Assembly: GCA_016787265.1 (NCBI GenBank)
Contig: JAEUVF010000016.1
Location: 124,001-188,000, forward strand
Source of the DNA: Flavipsychrobacter sp.
GTDB lineage: Bacteria; Bacteroidota; Bacteroidia; Chitinophagales; Chitinophagaceae
DNA length: 64,000 nucleotides
Direction of reading: 5' to 3'
In this document: in pieces, positions 25,745-33,712 of the stretch
Layout: every line of letters begins with the position of its first letter
How positions within the stretch are numbered: position 1 is the first letter of the stretch
The notes under the pieces: model-generated
The model's input: only the letters and a program-made list of their open reading frames with translations
The model's database searches: none
What the model was told of the DNA's origin: nothing
Program-made: the position numbers and the translations under genes

Positions 25745-26299
25745 TTAAAGGCTTGCGTTCAATCGTGTGCGACAATAGTTATTGAATTCATCTTCTTCAC
25801 AATCGTCGTCCTCATCGTCCACTGTTTCCCGCTGAAAGAGCCGGTTATTGGTATAATCCAGCGTGAGCAGGTTGTCTTTCAGTACGATATTCGTGAATTC
25901 CCCCCAGCTATAATGTTTGCGTGGGATGCTGTTGAATACGATTTCTGCATCAGAAAAGCCGATCTCCAGGTCCTTTTTTGCCTGGTGTTCAACCAGGCCC
26001 ATCAGGATCAGCGGAATACTTAACCAGGGATATAAGGGCATGCCTGCCCATACGAGTCCGGTTAACATCAGCAGGTAATTGAACCGTACTCTTTTCTTAA
26101 GTTTGAGAAGACGGTAGGTGTTAAATGCTGTGAGTAATAAAACCAGGACGCCTCCTATTACCAGGATCATTAACTTCTCATTACCGGAGAAATAAGCTTC
26201 CAGGAAAAGAAGAGAGGAGACTGCACATGCCAGTATACTGAACCGGTCAATCCCGTCTCTGAATCTATTTTTTAAGGTAACAACGTACTGGTAAATCAT
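25745..26299 (-). CDS. Small membrane protein with C-terminal PH-like region, function unknown
   Basis: 184 residues. Hydrophobic helices lie at about 22-40, 43-62, 73-92 and 94-106. The C-terminal part (about 110-170) alternates short strands (AEIVFNSIPRKHYSWGEFTN, VLKDNLLTLDY) as in bacterial PH-like domains, ending in a very acidic stretch (DDEDDDCEED). No catalytic motif is seen. It ends 28 bases before the radical SAM start on the same strand, but that gene has its own promoter. I do not recognise a named family. Confidence 0.7.
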   Translation of the reverse strand: MIYQYVVTLKNRFRDGIDRFSILACAVSSLLFLEAYFSGNEKLMILVIGGVLVLLLTAFNTYRLLKLKKRVRFNYLLMLTGLVWAGMPLYPWLSIPLILMGLVEHQAKKDLEIGFSDAEIVFNSIPRKHYSWGEFTNIVLKDNLLTLDYTNNRLFQRETVDDEDDDCEEDEFNNYCRTRLNASL

Positions 26300-26316
26300 G
26301 GCTACGAAATTAAGGC

Positions 26317-27357
26317 TTAGAGATTCGCAGCTGTCAGGATATTACAAAGTTTGTATAATACACGGGCCCCCACATTGGCATCCCAGCTGTTGTCCCCGAC
26401 ACCTACTTCATTTAAATCAAAACCTACGATTTTTCGGCCACTTTCCTGAACTTTCCGGAAGAGATAAAAGACCTGGTCCGCTTCGAGCCCGCCGAAAACC
26501 GGGGTTCCGGTATTCGGACAGTTTTTGGGATCCAGCCCGTCTATATCAAAACTGATATAGACTTTTTGTGGCAGGCTCGCCACGATATCTTCAACAATAC
26601 TTCTCCAGCTATCGCCGTCGTATAACCGATTTTTTATGTCGCGGTCAAAAAAGCAATCAATCCGGTTTGTGTTGTTGCGGAGGTAGTCAATTTCCTCATC
26701 GCAGAAATCACGTACACCCACCTGCACCAGTTTTTTTACCTGAGGCAGTTCTTCCAGCACATTGTACATGATGCTGGCATGGGAATATTTAAATCCTTCA
26801 TATTGTTTTCGCAGATCGCAGTGGGCATCAATTTGCAGGATGCCAAACTCCTCGTGTTGTTCTGCCAGGGCTTTGATAAATCCAAATGGCGTACTGTGAT
26901 CTCCTCCCAATATACCTACCAGTTTTCCTTTAGCCAGCAGATCCCGGCATTGGGCATGTACCCAGTTATTAAGGAATATGCTGCCTTCGTTGATATCCTT
27001 CAGGGAGCGACACATGAAATTATTTTTTTCTACGTCGTCTCCATTGGAGATATAATCAATATAGAGTTCCGCTTCTTTTCGGAGGTAATCACTTTTTAAC
27101 AAAATCTTTTTGTCCACTTCCAGCATGAAAAACCCCTGTCTCCAGCAGTCATGGTAATCAGCATCATAAAGGTCTACCTGCAGACTGGCCTTCAGGATAT
27201 TATCTGCGGCACGGGCAGTACCAGCGCTATAGCTTACCGTTACCTCCCAGGGCACCGGAACAATGACCAGACGGGCATTCTGTTCATCTGTAGGCAATCC
27301 AAAAAGGTTGTTATTGGGGTTGCCAAGACTGTTGGCATCGTGTTGGGAAAGCTCCAT
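26317..27357 (-). CDS. Ureohydrolase family protein (arginase/agmatinase/formimidoylglutamase)
   Basis: 346 residues. The binuclear manganese site is complete: GGDHS (about 158-162), DAHCDLR (about 184-190) and SFDIDGLDP (about 280-288). The family hydrolyses guanidino groups of arginine, agmatine or related compounds, or formimidoylglutamate. DAHCD in place of the commoner DAHxD with small residues and a long N-terminus fit the Bacteroidota agmatinase-like group. No hut or polyamine genes are nearby, so the substrate is uncertain. It is divergent from ccmE. Confidence 0.85.
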   Translation of the reverse strand: MELSQHDANSLGNPNNNLFGLPTDEQNARLVIVPVPWEVTVSYSAGTARAADNILKASLQVDLYDADYHDCWRQGFFMLEVDKKILLKSDYLRKEAELYIDYISNGDDVEKNNFMCRSLKDINEGSIFLNNWVHAQCRDLLAKGKLVGILGGDHSTPFGFIKALAEQHEEFGILQIDAHCDLRKQYEGFKYSHASIMYNVLEELPQVKKLVQVGVRDFCDEEIDYLRNNTNRIDCFFDRDIKNRLYDGDSWRSIVEDIVASLPQKVYISFDIDGLDPKNCPNTGTPVFGGLEADQVFYLFRKVQESGRKIVGFDLNEVGVGDNSWDANVGARVLYKLCNILTAANL

Positions 27358-27444
27358 ACTGAATGATTAAAACGGCCGCAAGTTAGTGCAGCTTTACTTA
27401 GATGCAAAATTAAAACCATAAGTTGTACGGGGTAAACAATTGAA

Positions 27445-27472
27445 TTGTCTATCCTAAATTGACCTACCTTTG
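27445..27472 (+). promoter_or_regulatory. Promoter of ccmE (TTG-N17-TACCTTTG)
   Basis: TTG at 27445-27447, a 17-base spacer and TACCTTTG at 27465-27472 match the Bacteroidota consensus. The ATG at 27492 follows by 19 nt. The box is followed by CGGCG, as at trhO and mutS2. Confidence 0.65.
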
Positions 27473-27491
27473 CGGCGTTAGACTTGCGAGT

Positions 27492-27896
27492 ATGAAAAAG
27501 ACACATATTATCATCCTGATTTTCATTGCAGTAGCAATTGCAGTACTCATTAGTTTTATGGGGGATTTGACCACCTATGATACAGTGGCTTCCGCCCGTC
27601 AGAAGGAAGGCAAGTTTGTTCACCTGATTGCCAAACTGGACAAGTCTCAGCCCGTAGAATACGACCCCATCAAAAACCCCAACTACATGCGCTTTGTGGC
27701 TGTGGATACACTTGGAAATTCCACTCCTGTCATTTATCACAATGCCAAACCAACCGACTTTGAAAAGAGTGAAAGACTGGTGTTGAAAGGCAGTATGAAA
27801 GAGGGAACATTTGAATGCGATGAAATGTTAATGAAATGTCCGTCCAAGTATAAGGAGGATGTGGAAGCAAATAAGAATAACCTGAGCTCAAATTAA
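27492..27896 (+). CDS. ccmE: Cytochrome c maturation protein CcmE, CxxxY type
   Basis: 134 residues from the ATG at 27492; a longer frame would begin before the promoter. One membrane anchor (about residues 5-23) is followed by the OB-fold periplasmic haem chaperone domain (FVHLIAKLDKSQPVEY, RLVLKGSMKEGTFECDEML). In most CcmE proteins haem is held covalently by His in an HxxxY motif. Here the aligned motif is Cys116-Pro-Ser-Lys-Tyr120 (KCPSKY), i.e. CxxxY, the variant known from Desulfovibrio and archaea. The gene is followed after 12 bases by ccmF, its partner. Confidence 0.9.
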   Translation: MKKTHIIILIFIAVAIAVLISFMGDLTTYDTVASARQKEGKFVHLIAKLDKSQPVEYDPIKNPNYMRFVAVDTLGNSTPVIYHNAKPTDFEKSERLVLKGSMKEGTFECDEMLMKCPSKYKEDVEANKNNLSSN

Positions 27897-27908
27897 TGTC
27901 TTTCTCTC

Positions 27909-30359
27909 ATGAACTATATTGGTGAACATCTATTGCCCGGGCAACTGGGCCATTTTTTTATTGTTTTGGCACTGGTTTCCGCTCTAGTAGCAACCATCTC
28001 CTATTTTAAGGCAACCAATTCCCGCGATCTAACGGATGAAGGAAACTGGAAGCGGATGGGAAGAATCTCTTTTGGTGTCAATGCATTTTCCATATTCTCA
28101 GTATTTGCACTGCTGCTCTACATTATGGCTTCCCATAAGTTTGAGTACTACTATGCCTGGAACCATACCAGCCGCGATATGAATCCGGAATACCTGCTGG
28201 CTGCCTTCTGGGAAGGGCAGGAAGGTAGTTTTCTGCTTTGGTCTTTCTGGTTTGTGGTAATAGGGCTTTACTTTATTGCCCGTAAAACCAGGTGGGAAGC
28301 TCCTATCATGTCGGTCATCGCAATTGCGCAGATCTGCCTGGCTACCATGGTGCTGGGGGTTTACATAGGGGAGACCATGATTGGAAGTAACCCCTTCCTG
28401 CTGGTACGGGAAAAATTTGCGGATGCACCTGTATTTGCCAGGGCGGATTATCTGAGTCTGCCGCAGATGCAGGACGGACAGGGATTAAACCAATTGTTAC
28501 AAAACTACTGGATGGTGATCCATCCACCGGTATTATTCCTTGGATTTGCAGCCTCCATCATTCCATTTGCATATGCAATTGCAGGATTGTGGAAAAAGGA
28601 TTATGGTACCTGGACCCGTGAAGCGCTGCCCTATTCGCTCTTTGCAGCCGGTATACTCGGACTTGGAATAATGATGGGTGCTGCATGGGCCTATGAGTCA
28701 CTCACCTTTGGAGGTTACTGGGCCTGGGATCCGGTAGAGAATGCATCACTGGTGCCCTGGCTGATACTGGTAGCAGGAGTTCATACGCAAGTAATCTTTA
28801 ATGCCACCGGACATTCGCTCAGAACTACCTACCTGTTCTTTATATTGAGTTTTATCATGGTAGTATTCTCCACCTTCCTGACCAGGAGTGGGGTACTTGG
28901 CGATAGCTCTGTACACAGTTTTACAGACCTGGGAATGAATACGCAATTATTGCTCTTCCTGCTGATTTTCACTATACCCTCTCTGGCACTGTACCTGGTA
29001 CGCTACAAACAAATTCCTCATATTTCCCGTGAGGAGGAGACCTCCTCCCGTGAATTCTGGATGTTTATTGGTTCACTGGTACTTTTCCTGAGTGCACTGG
29101 TCATCACCTGGCAAAACTCCTTCAACCCGATTTATAATAAGATCACCGGACAAAGTACAGCCGCTCCAGAGGATGTGGAATTCTCCTATAACAAGATCCA
29201 GATATTTGTTGCGATCGTGATTGGCTTGCTGACCGCATTTGCCCAATACCTCAAATACAAAAAAACAGGGGAGGGATGGCTGAAGAAATTTGTGGTTCCC
29301 ACTGTTGTTGCTGCAGTAATCTGTGTGATTTATTTCCTGGTTAGCGGAATTGATTATGATAAAAAGGGAATCGGATTCCAGATTGCCATATACCTGGCTT
29401 TTGTTGCAAGCGTGTATGCACTGGTAGCTAATGCAATGTACATATGGTCCGGACTCAACGGAAAGTTGAAAGCTGCGGGAGGATCCATTACCCACATAGG
29501 ATTTGCACTCAGCCTCGTGGGCATTCTGATCTCTGCCTCCAACCGAAAAGTATTGAGTTACAATACAACAGGCATAAACCTGAAATGGGATGAGCGCAGC
29601 AAGGAAAAGCCCCTGGAAAACCTGACGCTGATCAAAGGCGTGCCGACAGATATGGGTGATTATATGGCCACTTTTGTGAATGCCGACAGTACCAATTCCA
29701 ACGGAAATATCAGTTATTACAGGATTGAAATGATGAAAAAGGATAGTGCAGAAAGCTTTGTATTATATCCCAATCTGATTCGCAATACCAAGGGTATGGA
29801 AGGGTTCTCCAATAACCCTGATTCAAGACATTACTGGAACCGCGATATCTTCAGTTATATCACTTATGCTGCGGATATGGATAACCGTGATGATACAGCA
29901 CAATTCAAGCGCTACACAGTGAACGTGAAAGATACCGTGTATTATTCCAACGGCTTTTTCACACTGAATACTGTTGTTCCCAATCCGAATAATAAAAAAT
30001 ATCAGTTCCAGCCAACAGATACCGCCCTGATGGCAGACATTACGGTTTTTTCAAAAGAAGGAACCAGTTACAAGGCACAACCTGTTTTTTATGTAGAAGG
30101 AAATGAGGCTCGATACATTGTAGATACCGTTTTCGCACAAAACATTGCCATCGCTTTCAGCCGGGTACTGGAAAATCAGAAAATCGAGTTACAGGTGAAG
30201 GAAAGTAACCGGATGGTTCCGTTTATTGCACTCAAAGTGTATGAATTTCCGCATATTAATCTGCTTTGGGCCGGAATTATTATTATGACAATGGGCTTTG
30301 GTGTATCAATGGTTTACCGTAGAAAACAGGGGCGTTTAAAAGCAATCAATAAAATTTAG
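27909..30359 (+). CDS. ccmF: Cytochrome c haem lyase subunit CcmF/CcsA-like
   Basis: 816 residues with about 15 membrane helices. The tryptophan-rich haem-handling WWD motif is FGGYWAWDPVENASLVPWL (about residues 262-280), with flanking helix histidines in MVIHPPVLFLGF and VAGVHTQVIF. A large periplasmic domain lies between about residues 555 and 780 before the last helix. It attaches haem to apocytochromes at CxxCH motifs together with CcmE. It is larger than many CcmF proteins because of the C-terminal periplasmic part, as in other Bacteroidota. ccmABCGH genes are not in the window. Confidence 0.92.
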   Translation: MNYIGEHLLPGQLGHFFIVLALVSALVATISYFKATNSRDLTDEGNWKRMGRISFGVNAFSIFSVFALLLYIMASHKFEYYYAWNHTSRDMNPEYLLAAFWEGQEGSFLLWSFWFVVIGLYFIARKTRWEAPIMSVIAIAQICLATMVLGVYIGETMIGSNPFLLVREKFADAPVFARADYLSLPQMQDGQGLNQLLQNYWMVIHPPVLFLGFAASIIPFAYAIAGLWKKDYGTWTREALPYSLFAAGILGLGIMMGAAWAYESLTFGGYWAWDPVENASLVPWLILVAGVHTQVIFNATGHSLRTTYLFFILSFIMVVFSTFLTRSGVLGDSSVHSFTDLGMNTQLLLFLLIFTIPSLALYLVRYKQIPHISREEETSSREFWMFIGSLVLFLSALVITWQNSFNPIYNKITGQSTAAPEDVEFSYNKIQIFVAIVIGLLTAFAQYLKYKKTGEGWLKKFVVPTVVAAVICVIYFLVSGIDYDKKGIGFQIAIYLAFVASVYALVANAMYIWSGLNGKLKAAGGSITHIGFALSLVGILISASNRKVLSYNTTGINLKWDERSKEKPLENLTLIKGVPTDMGDYMATFVNADSTNSNGNISYYRIEMMKKDSAESFVLYPNLIRNTKGMEGFSNNPDSRHYWNRDIFSYITYAADMDNRDDTAQFKRYTVNVKDTVYYSNGFFTLNTVVPNPNNKKYQFQPTDTALMADITVFSKEGTSYKAQPVFYVEGNEARYIVDTVFAQNIAIAFSRVLENQKIELQVKESNRMVPFIALKVYEFPHINLLWAGIIIMTMGFGVSMVYRRKQGRLKAINKI

Positions 30360-30425
30360 GAAAGCCGTAACAGCCGTTAGCTCAATACTTGTGTCTTAGA
30401 GTCGTTATTGATAGTTTAACAGCGC

Positions 30426-31079
30426 ATGCCGAGAATTTTCCACCATACTTTTTATAGATTTCTGATACTGGGAATGGTATTGGCTGGATTCAGTGTACAG
30501 GGACAAACCCCCATGCCGGCGCCTGTACCCGGACCCATCCCATACAATCCCAAATGGGGCCCCAATGACACTATTATTGTACCCATTTTTGTGGTGGAAG
30601 GCGATACCCTTCCTTCAGGCTGGCTTCAGTATGTATATGTAACTGCTCCAATGCCCCCTGCAATGCGCAAGCGATATGCCAAATGGACCAGGCTTCGGAA
30701 TGCAGTGTATGTTACCTATCCCTATGCAAGAAAAGCTGGCGTAATTATCAATGATATCAACGCCAAAATGGCGAACATGTCGAAAAAGGAACGGCGCAGG
30801 TACCTGGAAAGCAGGGAAGAAGAACTCAAGAAGGAGTTCTCCGGCCCGCTTACAAAATTATCGGTTTACCAGGGTCGGGTACTGATGAAGCTTATTAACC
30901 GGCAAAGCGGCAACAACTGTTATGAACTGGTCAAAGAGTACCGTGGTGGCGTTTCCGCACGCTTCTGGCAGACCGTAGCTTTCTTTTTCGGATCAAGTTT
31001 GAAGCAGCCCTATGATCCTGCTGATGAGGATAAAGAAATTGAGCTCATCGTACAGGAAGTGGAGCGGATGTATCAATAA
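30426..31079 (+). CDS. DUF4294 domain protein
   Basis: 217 residues with an N-terminal signal peptide (about residues 1-26, ending VQGQ) and the Bacteroidota-specific DUF4294 region from about residue 55. Hallmarks are VEGDTLPSGWLQYVYV, the basic YVTYPYARKAGVIIND segment, LTKLSVYQGRVLMKLINRQ and ELVKEYRGGVSARFWQTVA. No function is known. It follows ccmF by 66 bases on the same strand. Confidence 0.85.
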   Translation: MPRIFHHTFYRFLILGMVLAGFSVQGQTPMPAPVPGPIPYNPKWGPNDTIIVPIFVVEGDTLPSGWLQYVYVTAPMPPAMRKRYAKWTRLRNAVYVTYPYARKAGVIINDINAKMANMSKKERRRYLESREEELKKEFSGPLTKLSVYQGRVLMKLINRQSGNNCYELVKEYRGGVSARFWQTVAFFFGSSLKQPYDPADEDKEIELIVQEVERMYQ

Positions 31080-31090
31080 CCTCCAACGAT

Positions 31091-31696
31091 TTATTTACCG
31101 CCTTTTAACTCAGTCTGCAGTTTTTTCAGTTCCTCCCATTTACCATTGGCAGCCAGTTTCGCCTGCTTGGGCCAGGTAGCGGGATCATGCACTTTGAACT
31201 TGGAGCCAGCTGCTTCTAGGATGGCGCTTAATTTTTTGGGAGTAGCTTTAGAAAGCTGCGCGAAGCTTGCGATCTCGGCATTTTTCAGTAGTTCCGCAAT
31301 CTTCTTGCCGATACCTTCTATTTTGGTAAGATCATCCGGTTTTGTGCTTGCTTTTGTAGCAGGCAGGACATCAGCATCTTTTGAAACAGGTTCTTTTTTT
31401 GCAGATGCTTTCTTTTCCGGAACAGTAATAACGCAATTGTCTACATGATAAACGGGATCAAAATAGTAGTAGTCGGCGTTACCATCGTTTACCCAGCGAC
31501 CATCATTCAGGAAATAGCGGTATTGATAGGTTTGACCGGGTTCAAGCGTTACTGTAGCCTTCAGTGTGCCATCTTTTTGAACTTTCAACCCGATTCCCTC
31601 ATTAGGATTCCAATTATTAAAATCACCCACCAGAATCGCTTCTGTTGCATCTCCGGCAATTTCCGGACTCAGGGTAAAGGTTACTTTCGTTGCCAT
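31091..31696 (-). CDS. CBM48/AMPK-type glycogen-binding domain fused to an HhH domain
   Basis: 201 residues from the ATG at 31694-31696. Residues 1-85 form an early-set carbohydrate-binding domain (AILVGDFNNWNPNEGIG, QTYQYRYFLNDGRWVNDG) of the isoamylase-N/AMPK-beta type. A Lys/Ala/Pro linker covers about 86-118. Residues ~119-201 are a helix-hairpin-helix unit (DDLTKIEGIGKKIAELLKNA, then FKVHDPATWPKQAKLAANGKW) closely resembling the C-terminal extension of Bacteroidota ribosomal protein L21. The combination of a glucan-binding and a nucleic-acid-type module in one small cytosolic protein is unusual; the role is unknown. Confidence 0.8.
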   Translation of the reverse strand: MATKVTFTLSPEIAGDATEAILVGDFNNWNPNEGIGLKVQKDGTLKATVTLEPGQTYQYRYFLNDGRWVNDGNADYYYFDPVYHVDNCVITVPEKKASAKKEPVSKDADVLPATKASTKPDDLTKIEGIGKKIAELLKNAEIASFAQLSKATPKKLSAILEAAGSKFKVHDPATWPKQAKLAANGKWEELKKLQTELKGGK

Positions 31697-31768
31697 GATA
31701 GTTTTTTTTAATGAATAGACACCCTTAATACTGTGCCAGAGAAATAGTAACCCGGTATTGACTCTGCT

Positions 31769-31791
31769 ATTTTCCACAGCTTGTGGAAAAT
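31769..31791. promoter_or_regulatory. Perfect 10-bp palindrome ATTTTCCACA-N3-TGTGGAAAAT
   Basis: Both arms are exact complements around a GCT centre. It sits in the 145-base divergent region between the CBM48-HhH gene and the oxidoreductase, about where the -33 region of the oxidoreductase would lie if TATTTTTA (31807-31814) is its imperfect -7 box. Each arm contains TTTTCCACA, which also fits a relaxed DnaA box. Confidence 0.5.
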
Positions 31792-31841
31792 TCCTGGTAG
31801 AATTACTATTTTTAGAATCCAAATTTCAAAAACAAGCAATA

Positions 31842-32999
31842 ATGAACCGAAAACTTCGAATGGGAATGATTGGTGGTGGAAATGATGCCTTTATAGGAGC
31901 TATCCATCGCCTGGCAGCCAATATGGATGGAAAAATTGAACTCGTTTGCGGAGCCCTTAGTATCAATAAGGATATCGCAATTGAGAGTGGAAAATCTCTT
32001 TTTTTAGCCCCGGAGCGTACTTACACCAGTTATGATGAAATGCTGGAAAAGGAAGCCGCTTTGCCGGAGGATGTACGCATGGATTTTGTAACGATTGTGA
32101 CCCCCAATTTTGCTCATTTCGCCCCTGCCATGATGGCACTGGAGAAAGGTTTTCATGTGGTAATTGAAAAGCCGATTACCTTATCTCTGGAAGAAGCAAT
32201 TGCATTGGATCAAAAAGTAAAAGAAACCGGCCTCGTACTTTGTCTGACGCATACCTACACTGGATATCCTTTGGTGAAGGAAGCCCGTAAGCTGGTTCAG
32301 AGTGGTAAAATTGGAAAGGTTCGGAAGGTTTATGTAGAATATCGCCAGGGCTGGCTCAGCCGTCTTTCCGAGAGGGAAGGCAATGCCGGCGCAGCCTGGA
32401 GAACCGATGCAAAAAAATCAGGCAAGAGTGGTGTAATGGGTGATATCGGTACCCACGCATTCAACCTTGCTGAATATATCAGCGGCCTGGAAGTAGCAGA
32501 GCTGTGTGCTAATCTGAATGTGGTAGTAGAAAACCGGGCGCTGGATGATGATGGTGCTGTATTGCTTAAATTTAATTCAGGAGCCAGCGGTGTATTGATA
32601 GCCACTCAGATAGCGGCAGGAGAGGAAAATAATTTATCTATCCGCATCTACGGTGAACTGGGTGGTATTGAATGGCACCAGCAGGAGCCCAATTCGCTGC
32701 AGCTGAAATGGTATGATAAACCGATGGAAACCCTGCGTGCGGGATCCGGTTATCTGAGTGATATAGGTCGTCATAACTGTCGCACTCCGGGTGGCCATCC
32801 TGAAGGATACCTGGAAGCGTTCGCTAATATCTACCGTAATTTTTCACTGACATTGGCAGCAAGAATCAATGGTACTGCAGTAAACGCAGAAGTGGTGGAA
32901 TTTCCTTCGGTTAAAGAAGGTATCCGCGGTATGGCCTTTATTGAAAATGTAGTGAAGAGTAATGAGAGCAGTGAGAAGTGGGTCAAATATGAAGTATGA
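31842..32999 (+). CDS. Gfo/Idh/MocA family oxidoreductase
   Basis: 385 residues from the ATG at 31842. The N-terminal Rossmann domain has GMIGGGNDAFIGAIH as its dinucleotide loop and EKPITLSLEEA (about residues 112-122) with the catalytic Lys. The C-terminal sheet domain includes GVMGDIGTHAFNLAEY (about 206-221). These enzymes oxidise or epimerise sugars and cyclitols using NAD(P). The extra residues in the loop (GGGND) mark a subgroup seen in Bacteroidota. No sugar transporter or epimerase is adjacent, so the substrate is unknown. A strong terminator follows. Confidence 0.88.
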   Translation: MNRKLRMGMIGGGNDAFIGAIHRLAANMDGKIELVCGALSINKDIAIESGKSLFLAPERTYTSYDEMLEKEAALPEDVRMDFVTIVTPNFAHFAPAMMALEKGFHVVIEKPITLSLEEAIALDQKVKETGLVLCLTHTYTGYPLVKEARKLVQSGKIGKVRKVYVEYRQGWLSRLSEREGNAGAAWRTDAKKSGKSGVMGDIGTHAFNLAEYISGLEVAELCANLNVVVENRALDDDGAVLLKFNSGASGVLIATQIAAGEENNLSIRIYGELGGIEWHQQEPNSLQLKWYDKPMETLRAGSGYLSDIGRHNCRTPGGHPEGYLEAFANIYRNFSLTLAARINGTAVNAEVVEFPSVKEGIRGMAFIENVVKSNESSEKWVKYEV

Positions 33000-33020
33000 A
33001 GTATGAATTAAGAAGTTAGA

Positions 33021-33057
33021 ATTGGGGTCACTGGGAACAGTGGCTCCAATTTTTTTT
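33021..33057 (+). terminator. Intrinsic terminator of the oxidoreductase gene
   Basis: A 13-bp stem (33021-33033 with 33038-33050, two G-U pairs) with a GGAA tetraloop is followed by seven T. It starts 21 bases after the stop codon. Confidence 0.85.
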
Positions 33058-33124
33058 AACAATCTTCCAAGCTCCACGAGGCGCCAACCAGGAATAGTAT
33101 TTAATTAGCTCAGGATTTACTTTG

Positions 33125-33212
33125 TGAGGGCTTTTCAGTTTCTGTCTCCCGTCTCCATTCACTCTTTCCTCCTTTCTTCCATTCCTCCATCTTTCCATCT
33201 TCCATGCCCCTC
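33125..33212. repeat. Pyrimidine-rich simple-repeat tract at the 3' end of hldE
   Basis: Runs of CTTTCCTCC, CCATTCCTCC and CCATCTTCC resemble the tract at about 17110-17220. It ends in CACTTCTGA, which on the minus strand contains the hldE stop codon. No coding or RNA signal was seen. Confidence 0.6.
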
Positions 33213-33705
33213 ACTTCTGACTGATCCTCCGAACTATACTCGTTGTCGAATAACCTTCCACTATCGGGTTAATGATCACCTGGCCGCCGTTTTCAATTAC
33301 TTCGCGGTGACCAACTACCTGCTCAACGCGGTAATCGCCACCCTTAACCAAAATATCCGGCATGATGGCAAGGATCAGTTCATATGGGGTGTCTTCATCA
33401 AACACCACAACGGCATCTACCGTTACCATAGAAGCAATCAGCAGGGCCCTGGATTCCTGGTCGTTGATAGGACGTTCGGGACCTTTATTCAGCCGCTTGA
33501 CGGAAGCATCGCTGTTGATGCCAACAATCAGGATATCTGCTTCCTGGGCAGCCTGGGAAAGCGAATAAATATGACCGTGATGAACAATATCGAATACGCC
33601 ATTGGTAAAGGCAATTCGCTTACCCAGAAATTTCCAAACAGCAACCTGGCGCACCAACGCTTCGCGTTTGAACACTTTCTGATGAATAATACTGGCATTT
33701 CGCAT
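33211..33705 (-). CDS. D-glycero-beta-D-manno-heptose 1-phosphate adenylyltransferase-like protein (RfaE2/HldE C-terminal type)
   Basis: 164 residues. The nucleotidyltransferase signatures are FTNGVFDIVHHGHIYSL (HxGH at about residues 42-45) and the late GYSTTSIVRRI. It corresponds to the adenylyltransferase half of HldE only; the kinase half is absent here, as in organisms with split rfaE1/rfaE2. It makes ADP-heptose for lipopolysaccharide core, although related cytidylyl/adenylyltransferases are possible. It is the last gene of a panC-panD-flippase operon, starting 7 bases after the flippase stop. Confidence 0.85.
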   Translation of the reverse strand: MRNASIIHQKVFKREALVRQVAVWKFLGKRIAFTNGVFDIVHHGHIYSLSQAAQEADILIVGINSDASVKRLNKGPERPINDQESRALLIASMVTVDAVVVFDEDTPYELILAIMPDILVKGGDYRVEQVVGHREVIENGGQVIINPIVEGYSTTSIVRRISQK

Positions 33706-33712
33706 ATGGGTC

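Noticed and set aside
31769..31791. Paired DnaA-box-like arms as a replication origin
   Set aside because: Only one pair, no further box cluster, and no dnaA, dnaN, parA or rep gene nearby.
31758..31841. N-terminal extension of the oxidoreductase from a TTG at 31758
   Set aside because: It would translate the palindrome and the promoter region, and the Rossmann fold begins properly from the ATG at 31842.
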